From the NCBI RefSeq assembly GCF_008195825.1, contig NZ_CP043329.1, positions 2,852,001 through 2,916,000 of the forward strand: DNA of 64,000 nucleotides. The letters run 5' to 3'. Of the stretch, positions 8,909-17,461 are shown piece after piece; the stretch's first letter is position 1, and each line of letters opens with the position of its first letter. This DNA comes from Pedobacter aquae. Lineage in GTDB: Bacteria; Bacteroidota; Bacteroidia; Sphingobacteriales; Sphingobacteriaceae. The position numbers were made by a program, and so were the translations under genes. The notes under the pieces were generated by a model that made no database searches, had not been told where the DNA came from, and saw nothing but the letters and a program-made list of their open reading frames with translations.

Positions 8909-9976
8909 TTAAAATAAGCTTATTTGCCTGTTATGGCTATTTTTAAAAAGATCAAGTCTTTGGGGTTTAAGCGTATTTTGGGGCATATATTTTTTAATTG
9001 CGATATTAAAAAGTCTATGAATTACTTCTGCTTCTAACCCATCTCCTGATATCCTTTTACCCCATCTAGAATCATTTAAACTTCCGCCATGGCAAGATTT
9101 TATTTGGTTTAAAACTTTTTCTGCTTTATCAGGAAAAGCTTTGAGTACCCAGTCTGTGAAAATTTCTCCTATTGCACCATTTAATCTTACAATAGTAAAA
9201 GAGGCCGCAGTTACACCATGTTCTGAAGACGCCTTAATTATATCCACAATCTCATGGCTGTTAAGTCCTGGTATAATAGGTGCAACCATTGCCCTTACTG
9301 GAATACCCTCTTTAACAAGTTTTTCCATAACTTTTAGCCTTCCCTTACCGGTAACAGTTCTTGGCTCTAACTTTAGGCGTATATCTTCATCTAAAGAAGT
9401 AATGGAAATATTTACATGCAGTAAATCATGCTTATTTAATTCTTTTAAAAGATCTAAATCCCTAAGGATAAGATTATTTTTAGTGATGATACTAACCGGA
9501 TGCTTGTATTTTAGTAATACTTCTAAAAGCGACCGTGTTATTTTAAATTTTCTTTCTGCAGGCTGGTAGCAATCTGTATTTCCGGATAGTAAAATAACTT
9601 TAGGTTGGTAGTTTGGCTTATTTAATTGCTGTTCTAATAGCTTGGCAGCATCAGGCTTTATGATGATTTTACTCTCAAAATCTAAACCTGCATCAAAACC
9701 CCAATACTCATGCGAGTTTCTTGCATAGCAATAAATACAACCATGCTCGCAACCATGATATGGATTAACTGATGCTACAAAAGATAAATCTGGACTGTTG
9801 CTTTCGCTGATGATTTTTTTTGGGTATTCTTTGATGAATTCTGTCTTTATTTCATCAATAAAAGGTTCATCTAAACCTTCAATATGTTCTAAACTATATT
9901 TTAAATTTTGGAATTTATTATTGATATTTCCCTGCGCTCCACGACCTTTTAGGTAAGATTCTTCATTATTCAACAT
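8909..9976 (-). CDS. PA0069/Rv2578c-type radical SAM protein
   Basis: A 355-residue protein with the radical SAM cluster motif C76-x3-C80-x2-C83 (GCEHGCIYCYAR) directly after VASVNPYHG, the arrangement of the spore photoproduct lyase-like PA0069 family. Further family features are KVILLSGNTDCYQPAE, the SAM-binding glycine region and PIIPGLN. The C-terminal 80 residues lack extra Cys clusters. The family's substrate is unproven; members are often near DNA repair genes, but none are adjacent here. The start ATG lies three bases after a 31-bp AT-rich inverted repeat (9980-10010), so the gene may be controlled there. Confidence 0.88.
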   Translation of the reverse strand: MLNNEESYLKGRGAQGNINNKFQNLKYSLEHIEGLDEPFIDEIKTEFIKEYPKKIISESNSPDLSFVASVNPYHGCEHGCIYCYARNSHEYWGFDAGLDFESKIIIKPDAAKLLEQQLNKPNYQPKVILLSGNTDCYQPAERKFKITRSLLEVLLKYKHPVSIITKNNLILRDLDLLKELNKHDLLHVNISITSLDEDIRLKLEPRTVTGKGRLKVMEKLVKEGIPVRAMVAPIIPGLNSHEIVDIIKASSEHGVTAASFTIVRLNGAIGEIFTDWVLKAFPDKAEKVLNQIKSCHGGSLNDSRWGKRISGDGLEAEVIHRLFNIAIKKYMPQNTLKPQRLDLFKNSHNRQISLF

Positions 9977-9979
9977 AAC

Positions 9980-10010
9980 CTAAAAATACTAAAAATTTTA
10001 GTATTTTTAG
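9980..10010. promoter_or_regulatory. 15-bp perfect inverted repeat at the start codon of the radical SAM gene
   Basis: CTAAAAATACTAAAA (9980-9994), one central base, then its exact reverse complement (9996-10010). It lies between the LUD gene stop (10023) and the radical SAM start (9976), both on the minus strand. It could be an operator or an AU-rich mRNA hairpin hiding the start codon. It is a weak candidate as a terminator because no T run follows. Confidence 0.5.
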
Positions 10011-10022
10011 ATGGAAAATAAA

Positions 10023-10667
10023 TTATTGATAAGAATCATCTAACAAGAAAATAAAAAGTTCTTTAGGGCCATGAGCGCCTATAACCAATGTTTTTTCTAT
10101 ATCAGCAGTACGACTTGCACCGGTAATAGTACTAATCATTGTTGGTAAGTTATTGCCGTATTTATCTTTTAATAATTTAAATCCGTCTTTTAAATCCATT
10201 ACCAATTGTGAGGTATAAGCTATTACTACATGAAAATGCGGGTAAATACTTAATCTCCTACCAGCAGCACCTGCATTGCTTACTAATATAGAACCATTTC
10301 TGGCTATAAGTGCTTCGCATAAAGTAAAACCTACTTCTGCTAGTTCAAAATCTTTATCGCTTTCGTAAAATGGATACTCGTACTTTCTTAATAAATCTTG
10401 TAAAGGTTTTTCCCAGCAGTATATTTTACGCCACTTTTTCTCATCAGCTAAAAGCAAAATATTTTCTATGAGTTGTATTTCATCCTCACAAAAAACAAAC
10501 TGACCGCTTACGTTTATAAATTGTTCGGCAAATACCACTTCTGGTACTTCATCTACCGGCGGATATAAAGGGAGATCTTCCAGGTTAGGATATGGATTAT
10601 CTCTTTTCTCTAATAAAGCTTTTCTTATCTTTTTTAGTAATTTCTCTTTCGAGGTACTTTCCTTCAT
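10023..10667 (-). CDS. LUD domain (LutC/YkgG-like) protein
   Basis: A 214-residue protein matching the LUD fold of LutC: an N-terminal helical segment (SKEKLLKKIRKALLEK), then ELAEVGFTLCEALIARNGSIL and the conserved STITGASRTADIEKTLVIGAHGPKEL. LutC is one subunit of L-lactate dehydrogenase LutABC, but no lutA or lutB lies nearby. In Bacteroidota a lone LUD gene downstream of ftsH is a common arrangement, so the substrate is open. A terminator separates it from ftsH, and a TAAATTTG -7 box on the minus strand (10686-10693) gives it its own promoter. Confidence 0.85.
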   Translation of the reverse strand: MKESTSKEKLLKKIRKALLEKRDNPYPNLEDLPLYPPVDEVPEVVFAEQFINVSGQFVFCEDEIQLIENILLLADEKKWRKIYCWEKPLQDLLRKYEYPFYESDKDFELAEVGFTLCEALIARNGSILVSNAGAAGRRLSIYPHFHVVIAYTSQLVMDLKDGFKLLKDKYGNNLPTMISTITGASRTADIEKTLVIGAHGPKELFIFLLDDSYQ

Positions 10668-10685
10668 TTCCTATGATATAAGCTG

Positions 10686-10693
10686 CAAATTTA
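10686..10693 (-). promoter_or_regulatory. Bacteroidota -7 promoter element for the LUD gene
   Basis: Reads TAAATTTG on the minus strand, an exact TAnnTTTG match, 18 bases ahead of the start codon. It lies after the ftsH terminator, as expected for an independent promoter. No clear -33 TTG was found. Confidence 0.55.
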
Positions 10694-10700
10694 GGATATA

Positions 10701-10727
10701 AAAAATCCCCTGAAAATAGGGGATTTA
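10701..10727 (-). terminator. Terminator after ftsH
   Basis: An 8-bp perfect stem (AAATCCCC with GGGGATTT), 8-base loop, and a run of T on the minus strand. It sits four bases after the ftsH stop. Confidence 0.8.
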
Positions 10728-10730
10728 AAT

Positions 10731-12815
10731 TTATATTTCAGATGATTCTGATTTAAGTGGTTCTGTACTATCGCCAACAGGTTCTGGATGTATATTTTCT
10801 GCAATTACGCCTTGCTCACCACCTTCTTTACCATTTACAAATTCATCGTAAGTGGTTCTGTGGTCAAATGGTCTTTTACCTAAAATCTCTTCTAAATCAC
10901 TTTGGAATAAGATTTCTTTTTCTAAAAGCTTTTGCGCCAATAGCTCTAAACCTTCTCTTTTCTCAGTAAGTAATTGCTTGGTTCTGTTGTAGATACCTTC
11001 TATCAATAACCTAACTTCAATATCAATAAGCTCAGCTGTTTTATCAGAATAAGGCTTGCTGAAATTATATTCATTATTAGGATCGTGGAAAGAAACATTA
11101 CCTACTTTAGGGTTCATACCATAAATGGTAACCATGGCGTAAGCAAGTTTTGTAATACGCTCCAAATCGTTTTGTGCACCTGTAGAGATTTTATTAAAGA
11201 TAATATCTTCTGCTACACGGCCACCCATAGTCATACATAAACCATCAGAAAGTTGCTCTGTAGTGTACAAGAACTGCTCTTTTGGCAAATATTGTGCATA
11301 ACCTAAAGCGGCTACTCCACGTGGAACAATAGAAACTTTAACCAATGGGTCTGCATGCTCTAAGAACCAACCCGCTATAGCATGACCAGCTTCGTGGTAA
11401 GCAACAATTTTCTTTTCTTCCGGAGATATGATTTTATTTCTCTTCTCTAAACCACCAATCACACGGTCAATAGCATCTTGGAAATCTTGCATATCAATAG
11501 CTTCTTTGTTTCTTCTAGCTGCAATTAAAGCGGCTTCGTTACAAACATTGGCTATTTCTGCACCAGCAAAACCTGGAGTTTGTGCTGATAATTTTTTAGG
11601 ATCTATCTCTTTAGCAAGTTTTAAAGGTTGTAAGTGTACTTTAAAAATCTGCTCTCTACCCACTAAATCTGGCTTATCAATAGAAATTTGTCTATCAAAA
11701 CGACCCGGACGTAATAAAGCGCTATCTAAAACATCTGGTCTGTTGGTTGCTGCCATGATGATGATACCAGAATCGGTACCGAAACCATCCATTTCAACCA
11801 ATAACTGGTTTAAGGTATTTTCACGCTCATCATTACCGCCAACCATACTATTTTTACCTCTGGCTCTACCAATAGCATCAATCTCATCAATAAAAATGAT
11901 ACAAGGCGCTTTCTCTTTAGCTTGTTTAAATAAATCTCTTACTCTTGATGCACCTACACCCACAAACATCTCTACAAAGTCTGAACCAGATAAAGAGAAG
12001 AAAGGTACTTGTGCTTCGCCTGCAACGGCTTTAGCCAATAAGGTTTTACCTGTACCTGGCGAGCCCACTAATAACGCCCCTTTAGGGATTTTACCACCTA
12101 AATTGGTGTATTTTTTAGGGTTTTTCAGGAAATCTACAATTTCCATAACCTCTTGTTTAGCTTCTTCTAAACCGGCAACATCGTTAAAAGTAACTGAAAC
12201 CTGAGATTCTTTATCAAAAAGCGTAGCTTTTGATTTACCAATGTTGAAGATTTGACCACCAGCACCACCTCCGGCACCGCCACCCATTCTTCTCATGATA
12301 AATATCCATAATAAGGCAAAAAGAATAATAGGGAATATCACACTCCAGAACCATCCAGAAATTGGATTACTTCTAGTTTCTGGAAGAACATTCACTCTTT
12401 GGCCTTCTGGAATACCTTCTTGCGAAGCTTGTAAACGTTTCTCTAAAGCTTCAAAAGAACCATCTTTAAAGTAATACTGCGGACTAGTACCAGTTACAGA
12501 GAAATTAGAATTATCTCTAACATCTTTAAACTTGTCTTTTTTTAAACTGTCTTTTTTAATGTAAACTTCGGCAATGTAAAGGTCTTCTTGTTTGTAACCT
12601 ACCAATTTATCCACATCACCGCTTCTTAGCATTTCTTGCTCGAATTTTTGGTAAGTGATTAACTTAGAATTGTTACCACTCATGAAAAACTGAACTGCTA
12701 AAATGGCTAGTATAATAATTCCGTAAATCCACATGATATTGAATTTTGGTGGTTTTGGAACTACACGTTTACCGGGAACTTTTTTTATTGATTTTTTATT
12801 TTGATCTTCTTTCAT
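10731..12815 (-). CDS. ftsH: ATP-dependent zinc metalloprotease FtsH
   Basis: 694 residues. Two membrane helices (about 27-45 and 156-173) flank a periplasmic FtsH_ext domain. Then come a Gly-rich linker, the AAA+ domain with Walker A GSPGTGKT (251-258), Walker B IIFIDE (307-312) and the second region of homology ATNRPDVLDSALLRPGRFDR, and the M41 protease domain with zinc motif HEAGH (474-478). It degrades misassembled membrane proteins and short-lived regulators at the inner membrane. It follows rsfS by 27 bases on the same strand, the usual Bacteroidota order, and ends at its own terminator. The Lys/Pro-rich N-terminal tail of about 25 residues is longer than in E. coli. Confidence 0.98.
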   Translation of the reverse strand: MKEDQNKKSIKKVPGKRVVPKPPKFNIMWIYGIIILAILAVQFFMSGNNSKLITYQKFEQEMLRSGDVDKLVGYKQEDLYIAEVYIKKDSLKKDKFKDVRDNSNFSVTGTSPQYYFKDGSFEALEKRLQASQEGIPEGQRVNVLPETRSNPISGWFWSVIFPIILFALLWIFIMRRMGGGAGGGAGGQIFNIGKSKATLFDKESQVSVTFNDVAGLEEAKQEVMEIVDFLKNPKKYTNLGGKIPKGALLVGSPGTGKTLLAKAVAGEAQVPFFSLSGSDFVEMFVGVGASRVRDLFKQAKEKAPCIIFIDEIDAIGRARGKNSMVGGNDERENTLNQLLVEMDGFGTDSGIIIMAATNRPDVLDSALLRPGRFDRQISIDKPDLVGREQIFKVHLQPLKLAKEIDPKKLSAQTPGFAGAEIANVCNEAALIAARRNKEAIDMQDFQDAIDRVIGGLEKRNKIISPEEKKIVAYHEAGHAIAGWFLEHADPLVKVSIVPRGVAALGYAQYLPKEQFLYTTEQLSDGLCMTMGGRVAEDIIFNKISTGAQNDLERITKLAYAMVTIYGMNPKVGNVSFHDPNNEYNFSKPYSDKTAELIDIEVRLLIEGIYNRTKQLLTEKREGLELLAQKLLEKEILFQSDLEEILGKRPFDHRTTYDEFVNGKEGGEQGVIAENIHPEPVGDSTEPLKSESSEI

Positions 12816-12842
12816 TTTCTTCTTGATAATACCTTTGTGGTT

Positions 12843-13217
12843 TTAGGCTCTTTGATAAAATTTAACTTCTGCGTCTCCCCATAAATCTTCTATACCGTAG
12901 AAAGCTCTTTTATCTGTTTTAAAGATGTGCACTACAACGTCAGAATAGTCTAGAATTACCCACTCGGCATGTACCAAACCTTCTTTTCTAATAGGTTCTT
13001 GACCACTTGCTTTGTAAACTTCTTCTTCTACGCTATCAGCTATAGCTCTTATTTGGGTAGATGATTCTGCATGACAAATCACAAAAAAATCTGCAACAGA
13101 ACTGTGAATATTTCTAAGATCTAACCGCACTATTTCATTCCCTTTTTTTTCCTGAATTCCGTGGACTACGAAAGTAGATATATCAGTAGATGGGATTTCT
13201 ATTTTATTTTTTACCAT
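12843..13217 (-). CDS. rsfS: Ribosome silencing factor RsfS
   Basis: A 124-residue DUF143/RsfS protein. The core reads NEIVRLDLRNIHSSVADFFVICHAESSTQIRAIADSVEE, followed by GLVHAEWVILDYSDVVVHIF. RsfS binds L14 on the large subunit and blocks subunit joining in poor nutrient conditions. It heads the minus-strand rsfS-ftsH operon and is divergent from birA with only 36 bases between the starts, so the two transcripts share a compact promoter zone. Confidence 0.95.
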   Translation of the reverse strand: MVKNKIEIPSTDISTFVVHGIQEKKGNEIVRLDLRNIHSSVADFFVICHAESSTQIRAIADSVEEEVYKASGQEPIRKEGLVHAEWVILDYSDVVVHIFKTDKRAFYGIEDLWGDAEVKFYQRA

Positions 13218-13253
13218 TAAAAAATTTTAGTTTTGAATTTTAATTAAAACATA

Positions 13254-14018
13254 TTGCAAAATAACACTTTTCCATCACTATTTGTTGGACAAAATATTGT
13301 AAAATTAAAGGAGATTGATTCTACAAACAATTACCTTAAGGATTTACTTTCAAATTGCGAGCCACTTCAAGAAGGTACTGTTATAATGGCAGATACGCAA
13401 TTTGCTGGAAGAGGGCAAAGGGGTAATGTTTGGCTAAGCGAAGCTGGAAAAAATCTAACCATAAGTATTCTTTTAAAACCTGTATTCTTAGCTGCATCAC
13501 AACAGTTTGAACTTACAAAAGTTATTTCCTTGGGTGTTACAGATTGTTTAACGAAATTATTAGGTGAAGATTGTAAAGTTAAATGGCCCAATGATATTTA
13601 TGTTAAAGACCAAAAGATAGGTGGTATTCTGATAGAAAACACCCTTAAAGGAGCTTTTTTAAAAGATAGTGTGGTGGGTATAGGCTTAAATGTTAACCAG
13701 AACATTTTTGCAGATGGGCTTAAAGCCACCTCTGTTGCTAATATTTTACAAATAGAATATCATCTTAACCAGTTATTATCAGAACTTTGTTACTATATAG
13801 AAGGTAGATACTTACAACTTAAAGCCAATAAAAAAGATTTACTTTATGCAGATTATATGAACAGGCTATTTAGGTTTAACCAGCTGTCAGACTTTATCAT
13901 CAATCATGAAAAAGTGTCTGCCAGAATTATTGATGTTAACCCAAACGGCAAGCTCATCGTGAGCATAGCAGGAGATATTCAACCATTTGATTTTAAAGAA
14001 ATCGCTTTCGTAATTTAA
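13254..14018 (+). CDS. birA: Biotin-[acetyl-CoA-carboxylase] ligase
   Basis: A 254-residue class I biotin protein ligase with no N-terminal DNA-binding domain. The substrate-entry motif EIDSTNNYLKDL, the biotinyl-AMP loop GRGQRGNVWLSEAGKNLTISILLKP (GRGQRG) and KWPNDIYVKDQKIGGILIE with the catalytic Lys are all present. A C-terminal SH3-like cap follows. It attaches biotin to the carboxyl carrier protein. The frame can only start at TTG 13254, since the next ATG would remove the STN motif. Lacking a helix-turn-helix, it should not act as a repressor. Confidence 0.93.
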   Translation: MQNNTFPSLFVGQNIVKLKEIDSTNNYLKDLLSNCEPLQEGTVIMADTQFAGRGQRGNVWLSEAGKNLTISILLKPVFLAASQQFELTKVISLGVTDCLTKLLGEDCKVKWPNDIYVKDQKIGGILIENTLKGAFLKDSVVGIGLNVNQNIFADGLKATSVANILQIEYHLNQLLSELCYYIEGRYLQLKANKKDLLYADYMNRLFRFNQLSDFIINHEKVSARIIDVNPNGKLIVSIAGDIQPFDFKEIAFVI

Positions 14019-14025
14019 TGTTACA

Positions 14026-16077
14026 ATGACAAAAAAATTCTTATTCACCCTAAGCCTTCTGAGCTTAACCTTCATCAGCTGGGCTCAAATTTTAAAACCA
14101 GTAAGTTGGTCTTTTTCAACAGAGGCTATTAATGACAAAGAAGCTTATGTAGTTGCAACAGCTAAAATTGATAAGGGCTGGCATGTGTATTCTTTAAATA
14201 TTGAAGAAGGCGGGCCTATTGCCACATCATTAACGTTAAGCCCTAGCAAAAGCTATGCGCTAGTGGGTAAAGCCACAGAAGCGCCAGAAGCTGAAAAAGC
14301 TTTTGACCCAAATTTTAACATGAACATTGCTTGGCATGAAGACCGAGCTGTTTTTAAACAAAAAGTTAAACTTAACACCCAAGAAGTAACTATAAATGGC
14401 GTTTTAGAATTTATGGTTTGTAATGATAAGCAATGTCTTCCGCCAGAGGAAATAACGTTTAAAGTTACAGCCTCATTAGCAGGTAAAGCCATTGCAAATA
14501 CATTGGCAACGCCAACAACTACTCCAGCTACTGATAGCATAAGTACAGCAATATCCGCAATAACAGATAGCGCTGTTATCGATACTACTTCTCAGCAAGT
14601 TCTTGTTAATGCTATTGATATAGAACCTTTAGCACAAGAAGAGCAAAGTTTATGGGCTATCTTTTTAGCAGGTTTTATTGGTGGCTTTTTGGCTCTTATT
14701 ATGCCATGTATTTTCCCTATGCTGCCTTTAACTGTTAGCTTTTTCACCAAAAAAGCAGGTAGCAGAGCAAAAGCAGTTACACAGGCTGGCTTATATGGCC
14801 TTTTTATTATTGTTATTTATGTAGTATTAGGTTTATTGGTTACTATAATTTTTGGTTCCGATGCTTTAAATGAAATGGCCAGCAATGGCATTTTCAACTT
14901 TGTATTTTTCTTGATGCTGGTGATATTTGCCATCTCTTTCTTTGGTGCATTTGAGCTTACCTTACCATCATCATGGGTAAATAAAGTTGATGAAAAATCA
15001 GATAAAGGAGGCTTAGCAGGATTATTCTTCATGGCATTTGCCTTGGCTTTAGTTTCTTTTTCTTGTACAGGCCCAATTATAGGGACTTTATTGGTACAAG
15101 CTGCCTCTATGGGAGAATTGATGGGCCCTGCCATAGGTATGTTTGGTTTCTCGCTTGCTTTAGCTATACCATTTACACTTTTTGCAGCTTTCCCATCCTT
15201 ACTTAAATCTTTACCAAAATCTGGCGGATGGCTAAACAGCGTAAAAGTTGTTTTAGGTTTTATTGAGCTTGCTTTAGCCTTCAAATTCTTATCAAATGTA
15301 GATTTAGCTTACCATTGGGATATCTTAGACCGCGAAGTTTTTTTAGTACTTTGGATTGTTATTTTCGCATTATTAGGATTGTATCTTTTAGGGAAAATTA
15401 AATTCTCGCATGATAGCGATTTACCCTTTGTAAGTGTCCCTCGTTTATTTTTAAGCATTATAGTATTCTCTTTTACCCTTTACATGGTACCTGGTTTATG
15501 GGGTGCTCCACTAAAAGCCATTAGTGCTTGGTTACCGCCGCAAACCACTCAAGATTTTGACCTTTACACAAATAGCTTATCTTCGCCCTCTGAAAAAAGT
15601 AATGTAGCTAAAAAATACGCTGGCTTATTTGAAGCGCCGCATCATTTAGATGCCTTTTTTGATTATGAAGAAGGTATGGCATATGCGAAAAGTGTTAATA
15701 AACCAGTTCTTATAGATTTTACAGGACATAGCTGTGTAAATTGCCGTAAAATGGAAGCTAGTGTTTGGAGTGACCCTGAGGTATTAAACATCCTGAAAAA
15801 GGATTACGTTTTGATTTCACTTTACGTGGATGATAAAACAGCTTTACCAGAAGCAGAACAATACACTTCTACTTTTTCTGGCAAAAAAGTTAAAACTTTA
15901 GGCAATAAATGGAGCGATTTTCAAGCATCAAAATTTAAAGTAAACTCACAGCCTTATTATGTTATTGTGAATGATAAAGAAGAGCTACTTACCAAACCAG
16001 AGGCTTTTAACTTAGATATCAGTAACTATATCAGATTTCTTAATGAAGGGAAATCTAACTATCAAAACAAAAATTAA
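14026..16077 (+). CDS. Thiol:disulfide interchange protein DsbD-like
   Basis: 683 residues. A signal peptide (to about residue 20) precedes an N-terminal DsbD alpha-like domain with paired Cys132 and Cys137 (VCNDKQCLPP). A transmembrane DsbD/CcdA region follows with Cys228 in IMPCIFPMLP and Cys347 in SFSCTGP. A C-terminal thioredoxin domain carries C570-V-N-C573 (GHSCVNCRKM). This is the full three-module electron relay that moves reducing equivalents from cytoplasmic thioredoxin to the periplasm. It begins seven bases after birA and abuts pfkA directly (TAA then ATG), so the three are co-transcribed. Confidence 0.93.
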   Translation: MTKKFLFTLSLLSLTFISWAQILKPVSWSFSTEAINDKEAYVVATAKIDKGWHVYSLNIEEGGPIATSLTLSPSKSYALVGKATEAPEAEKAFDPNFNMNIAWHEDRAVFKQKVKLNTQEVTINGVLEFMVCNDKQCLPPEEITFKVTASLAGKAIANTLATPTTTPATDSISTAISAITDSAVIDTTSQQVLVNAIDIEPLAQEEQSLWAIFLAGFIGGFLALIMPCIFPMLPLTVSFFTKKAGSRAKAVTQAGLYGLFIIVIYVVLGLLVTIIFGSDALNEMASNGIFNFVFFLMLVIFAISFFGAFELTLPSSWVNKVDEKSDKGGLAGLFFMAFALALVSFSCTGPIIGTLLVQAASMGELMGPAIGMFGFSLALAIPFTLFAAFPSLLKSLPKSGGWLNSVKVVLGFIELALAFKFLSNVDLAYHWDILDREVFLVLWIVIFALLGLYLLGKIKFSHDSDLPFVSVPRLFLSIIVFSFTLYMVPGLWGAPLKAISAWLPPQTTQDFDLYTNSLSSPSEKSNVAKKYAGLFEAPHHLDAFFDYEEGMAYAKSVNKPVLIDFTGHSCVNCRKMEASVWSDPEVLNILKKDYVLISLYVDDKTALPEAEQYTSTFSGKKVKTLGNKWSDFQASKFKVNSQPYYVIVNDKEELLTKPEAFNLDISNYIRFLNEGKSNYQNKN

Positions 16078-17058
16078 ATGACAAATACCATCAAAAAAAT
16101 AGGCGTTTTTACATCTGGAGGCGATTCACCAGGTATGAATGCAGCAATTAGAGCTGTAGTACGTACCGCTTTATATCATAATATAGAAGTTGTTGGTATT
16201 AGAAGAGGCTATGAGGGGATGATTAATGCCGAGTTTCAGGATATGGACCGTAAATCTGTTGCTAACATTATCCAGCGTGGCGGAACCATTTTAAAAACAG
16301 CCAGAAGTCAGGCTTTTTTAACTCCAGAAGGTAGACAGATTGCTTACAATAACCTAAAAAAAATAAATGTTGATGCTTTAGTTGCCATTGGTGGCGATGG
16401 TACTTTTACAGGTGCTAAAGTATTTGGCGAAGAGTTTGACATGCCAATTTTAGGCTTGCCAGGCACTATTGATAACGATTTATTTGGTACAGATTTTACC
16501 ATTGGTTATGATACGGCTATCAATACCGTAATTAATGCGGTAGATAAAATTAGAGATACGGCAGAATCTCATGACCGTTTATTTATTGTAGAGGTAATGG
16601 GCAGAGATTGCGGTTTAATTGCACTAAGAAGCGGCATTGGTGTAGGTGCAGAATCTATTTTAATACCAGAAACTAAAACAGACATTAACGCTATTATCCA
16701 TAGATTAGAGATTAGTAGAAAAGACAAATCTTCTAAAATTATTATGGTTGCCGAAGGTGATGACGCTGGTGGCGCTTTTGAAGTAGCAGAAATTATCAAA
16801 GCTCGTTTCCCTAATTATGACACCAAAGTTTCTATACTAGGGCACATCCAACGTGGCGGATCACCAACTTGTATGGATAGAGTTTTAGCAAGCCGTGTTG
16901 GCGTTGCAGCTGTTGAAGGTTTACTAAATGGCGAAAGAAGTCAAATGGTTGGTTTAATACACGGAAAAATTGCTTTTACATCTTTTGAACAAGCTATTAA
17001 ACACCATGTTGAGGTAAATGAAAACCTATTAAAAATTGTAGAAGTTCTTTCTCTATAG
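16078..17058 (+). CDS. pfkA: ATP-dependent 6-phosphofructokinase
   Basis: 326 residues of the standard group A enzyme. ATP-binding FTSGGDSPGMNAAIR is at the start, GGDGTFTGA lies near residue 105, substrate and catalytic loop PGTIDNDLFGTDFTIGYDTA follows, then EVMGRDCGLIAL and HIQRGGSPTCMDR. The DGTFTG glycine and the TIDND Asp fit an ATP-dependent, not a PPi-dependent, enzyme. It phosphorylates fructose-6-phosphate in glycolysis. It starts on the base after the dsbD stop and is followed by a clear terminator. Confidence 0.97.
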   Translation: MTNTIKKIGVFTSGGDSPGMNAAIRAVVRTALYHNIEVVGIRRGYEGMINAEFQDMDRKSVANIIQRGGTILKTARSQAFLTPEGRQIAYNNLKKINVDALVAIGGDGTFTGAKVFGEEFDMPILGLPGTIDNDLFGTDFTIGYDTAINTVINAVDKIRDTAESHDRLFIVEVMGRDCGLIALRSGIGVGAESILIPETKTDINAIIHRLEISRKDKSSKIIMVAEGDDAGGAFEVAEIIKARFPNYDTKVSILGHIQRGGSPTCMDRVLASRVGVAAVEGLLNGERSQMVGLIHGKIAFTSFEQAIKHHVEVNENLLKIVEVLSL

Positions 17059-17076
17059 CATAAGAAAATCATCATC

Positions 17077-17113
17077 AAAAAAGCCGTAAGATTGTACATC
17101 CTACGGCTTTTTT
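17077..17113. terminator. Terminator after pfkA
   Basis: An AAAAAAGCCGTA arm pairs with TACGGCTTTTTT across a 13-base loop. T runs occur on both strands, so it can also end the minus-strand SMR transcript. Confidence 0.85.
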
Positions 17114-17132
17114 ATGTTTTAAATATTTCTGT

Positions 17133-17459
17133 TTAGTTGGATACAAACTTTAACCCAATAATAGAACCTATAAGGGTGATGATAAAAAATATCCTCCAGA
17201 AAGTAGCAGGCTCTTTAAAGATAAAAATGCCCACCAATACAGTTCCTACAGCACCAACACCTGTCCAAACGGCGTAAGCAGTGCCAATGGGTAAAGTTTT
17301 GGTTGCCAAATACAGTAAGTACATACTGATAGATAGGCAAAGAAAAAAGCCCCCTATCCACCATAAAGCAACATTTCCTGATGTTTCTTTCGCCTTCCCT
17401 AAACAAGATGCAAAACCAACTTCAAATAAACCTGCAATAACTAATAAAAGCCAATTCAT
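17133..17459 (-). CDS. SMR-family efflux protein, Gdx/SugE type
   Basis: A 108-residue protein with four membrane helices. The conserved Glu lies in helix 1 (LFEVGFASCLGKAK), and LPIGTAYAVWTGVGAVGTVLVGIFIFKEP is the SMR signature. The ATKTLPIGTAYAVWTGVGAVGT pattern and Gly/Ser-rich helix 1 are nearer to guanidinium exporters (Gdx, formerly SugE) than to EmrE-type drug pumps. The subtype call is inference. It starts two bases after the Prc protease stop, so it is probably co-transcribed with it. I saw no guanidine riboswitch. Confidence 0.85.
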   Translation of the reverse strand: MNWLLLVIAGLFEVGFASCLGKAKETSGNVALWWIGGFFLCLSISMYLLYLATKTLPIGTAYAVWTGVGAVGTVLVGIFIFKEPATFWRIFFIITLIGSIIGLKFVSN

Positions 17460-17461
17460 GC

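Noticed and set aside
11428-12204. Long antisense open frame inside ftsH
   Set aside because: It mirrors a conserved gene and shows no domain or plausible start signals of its own.
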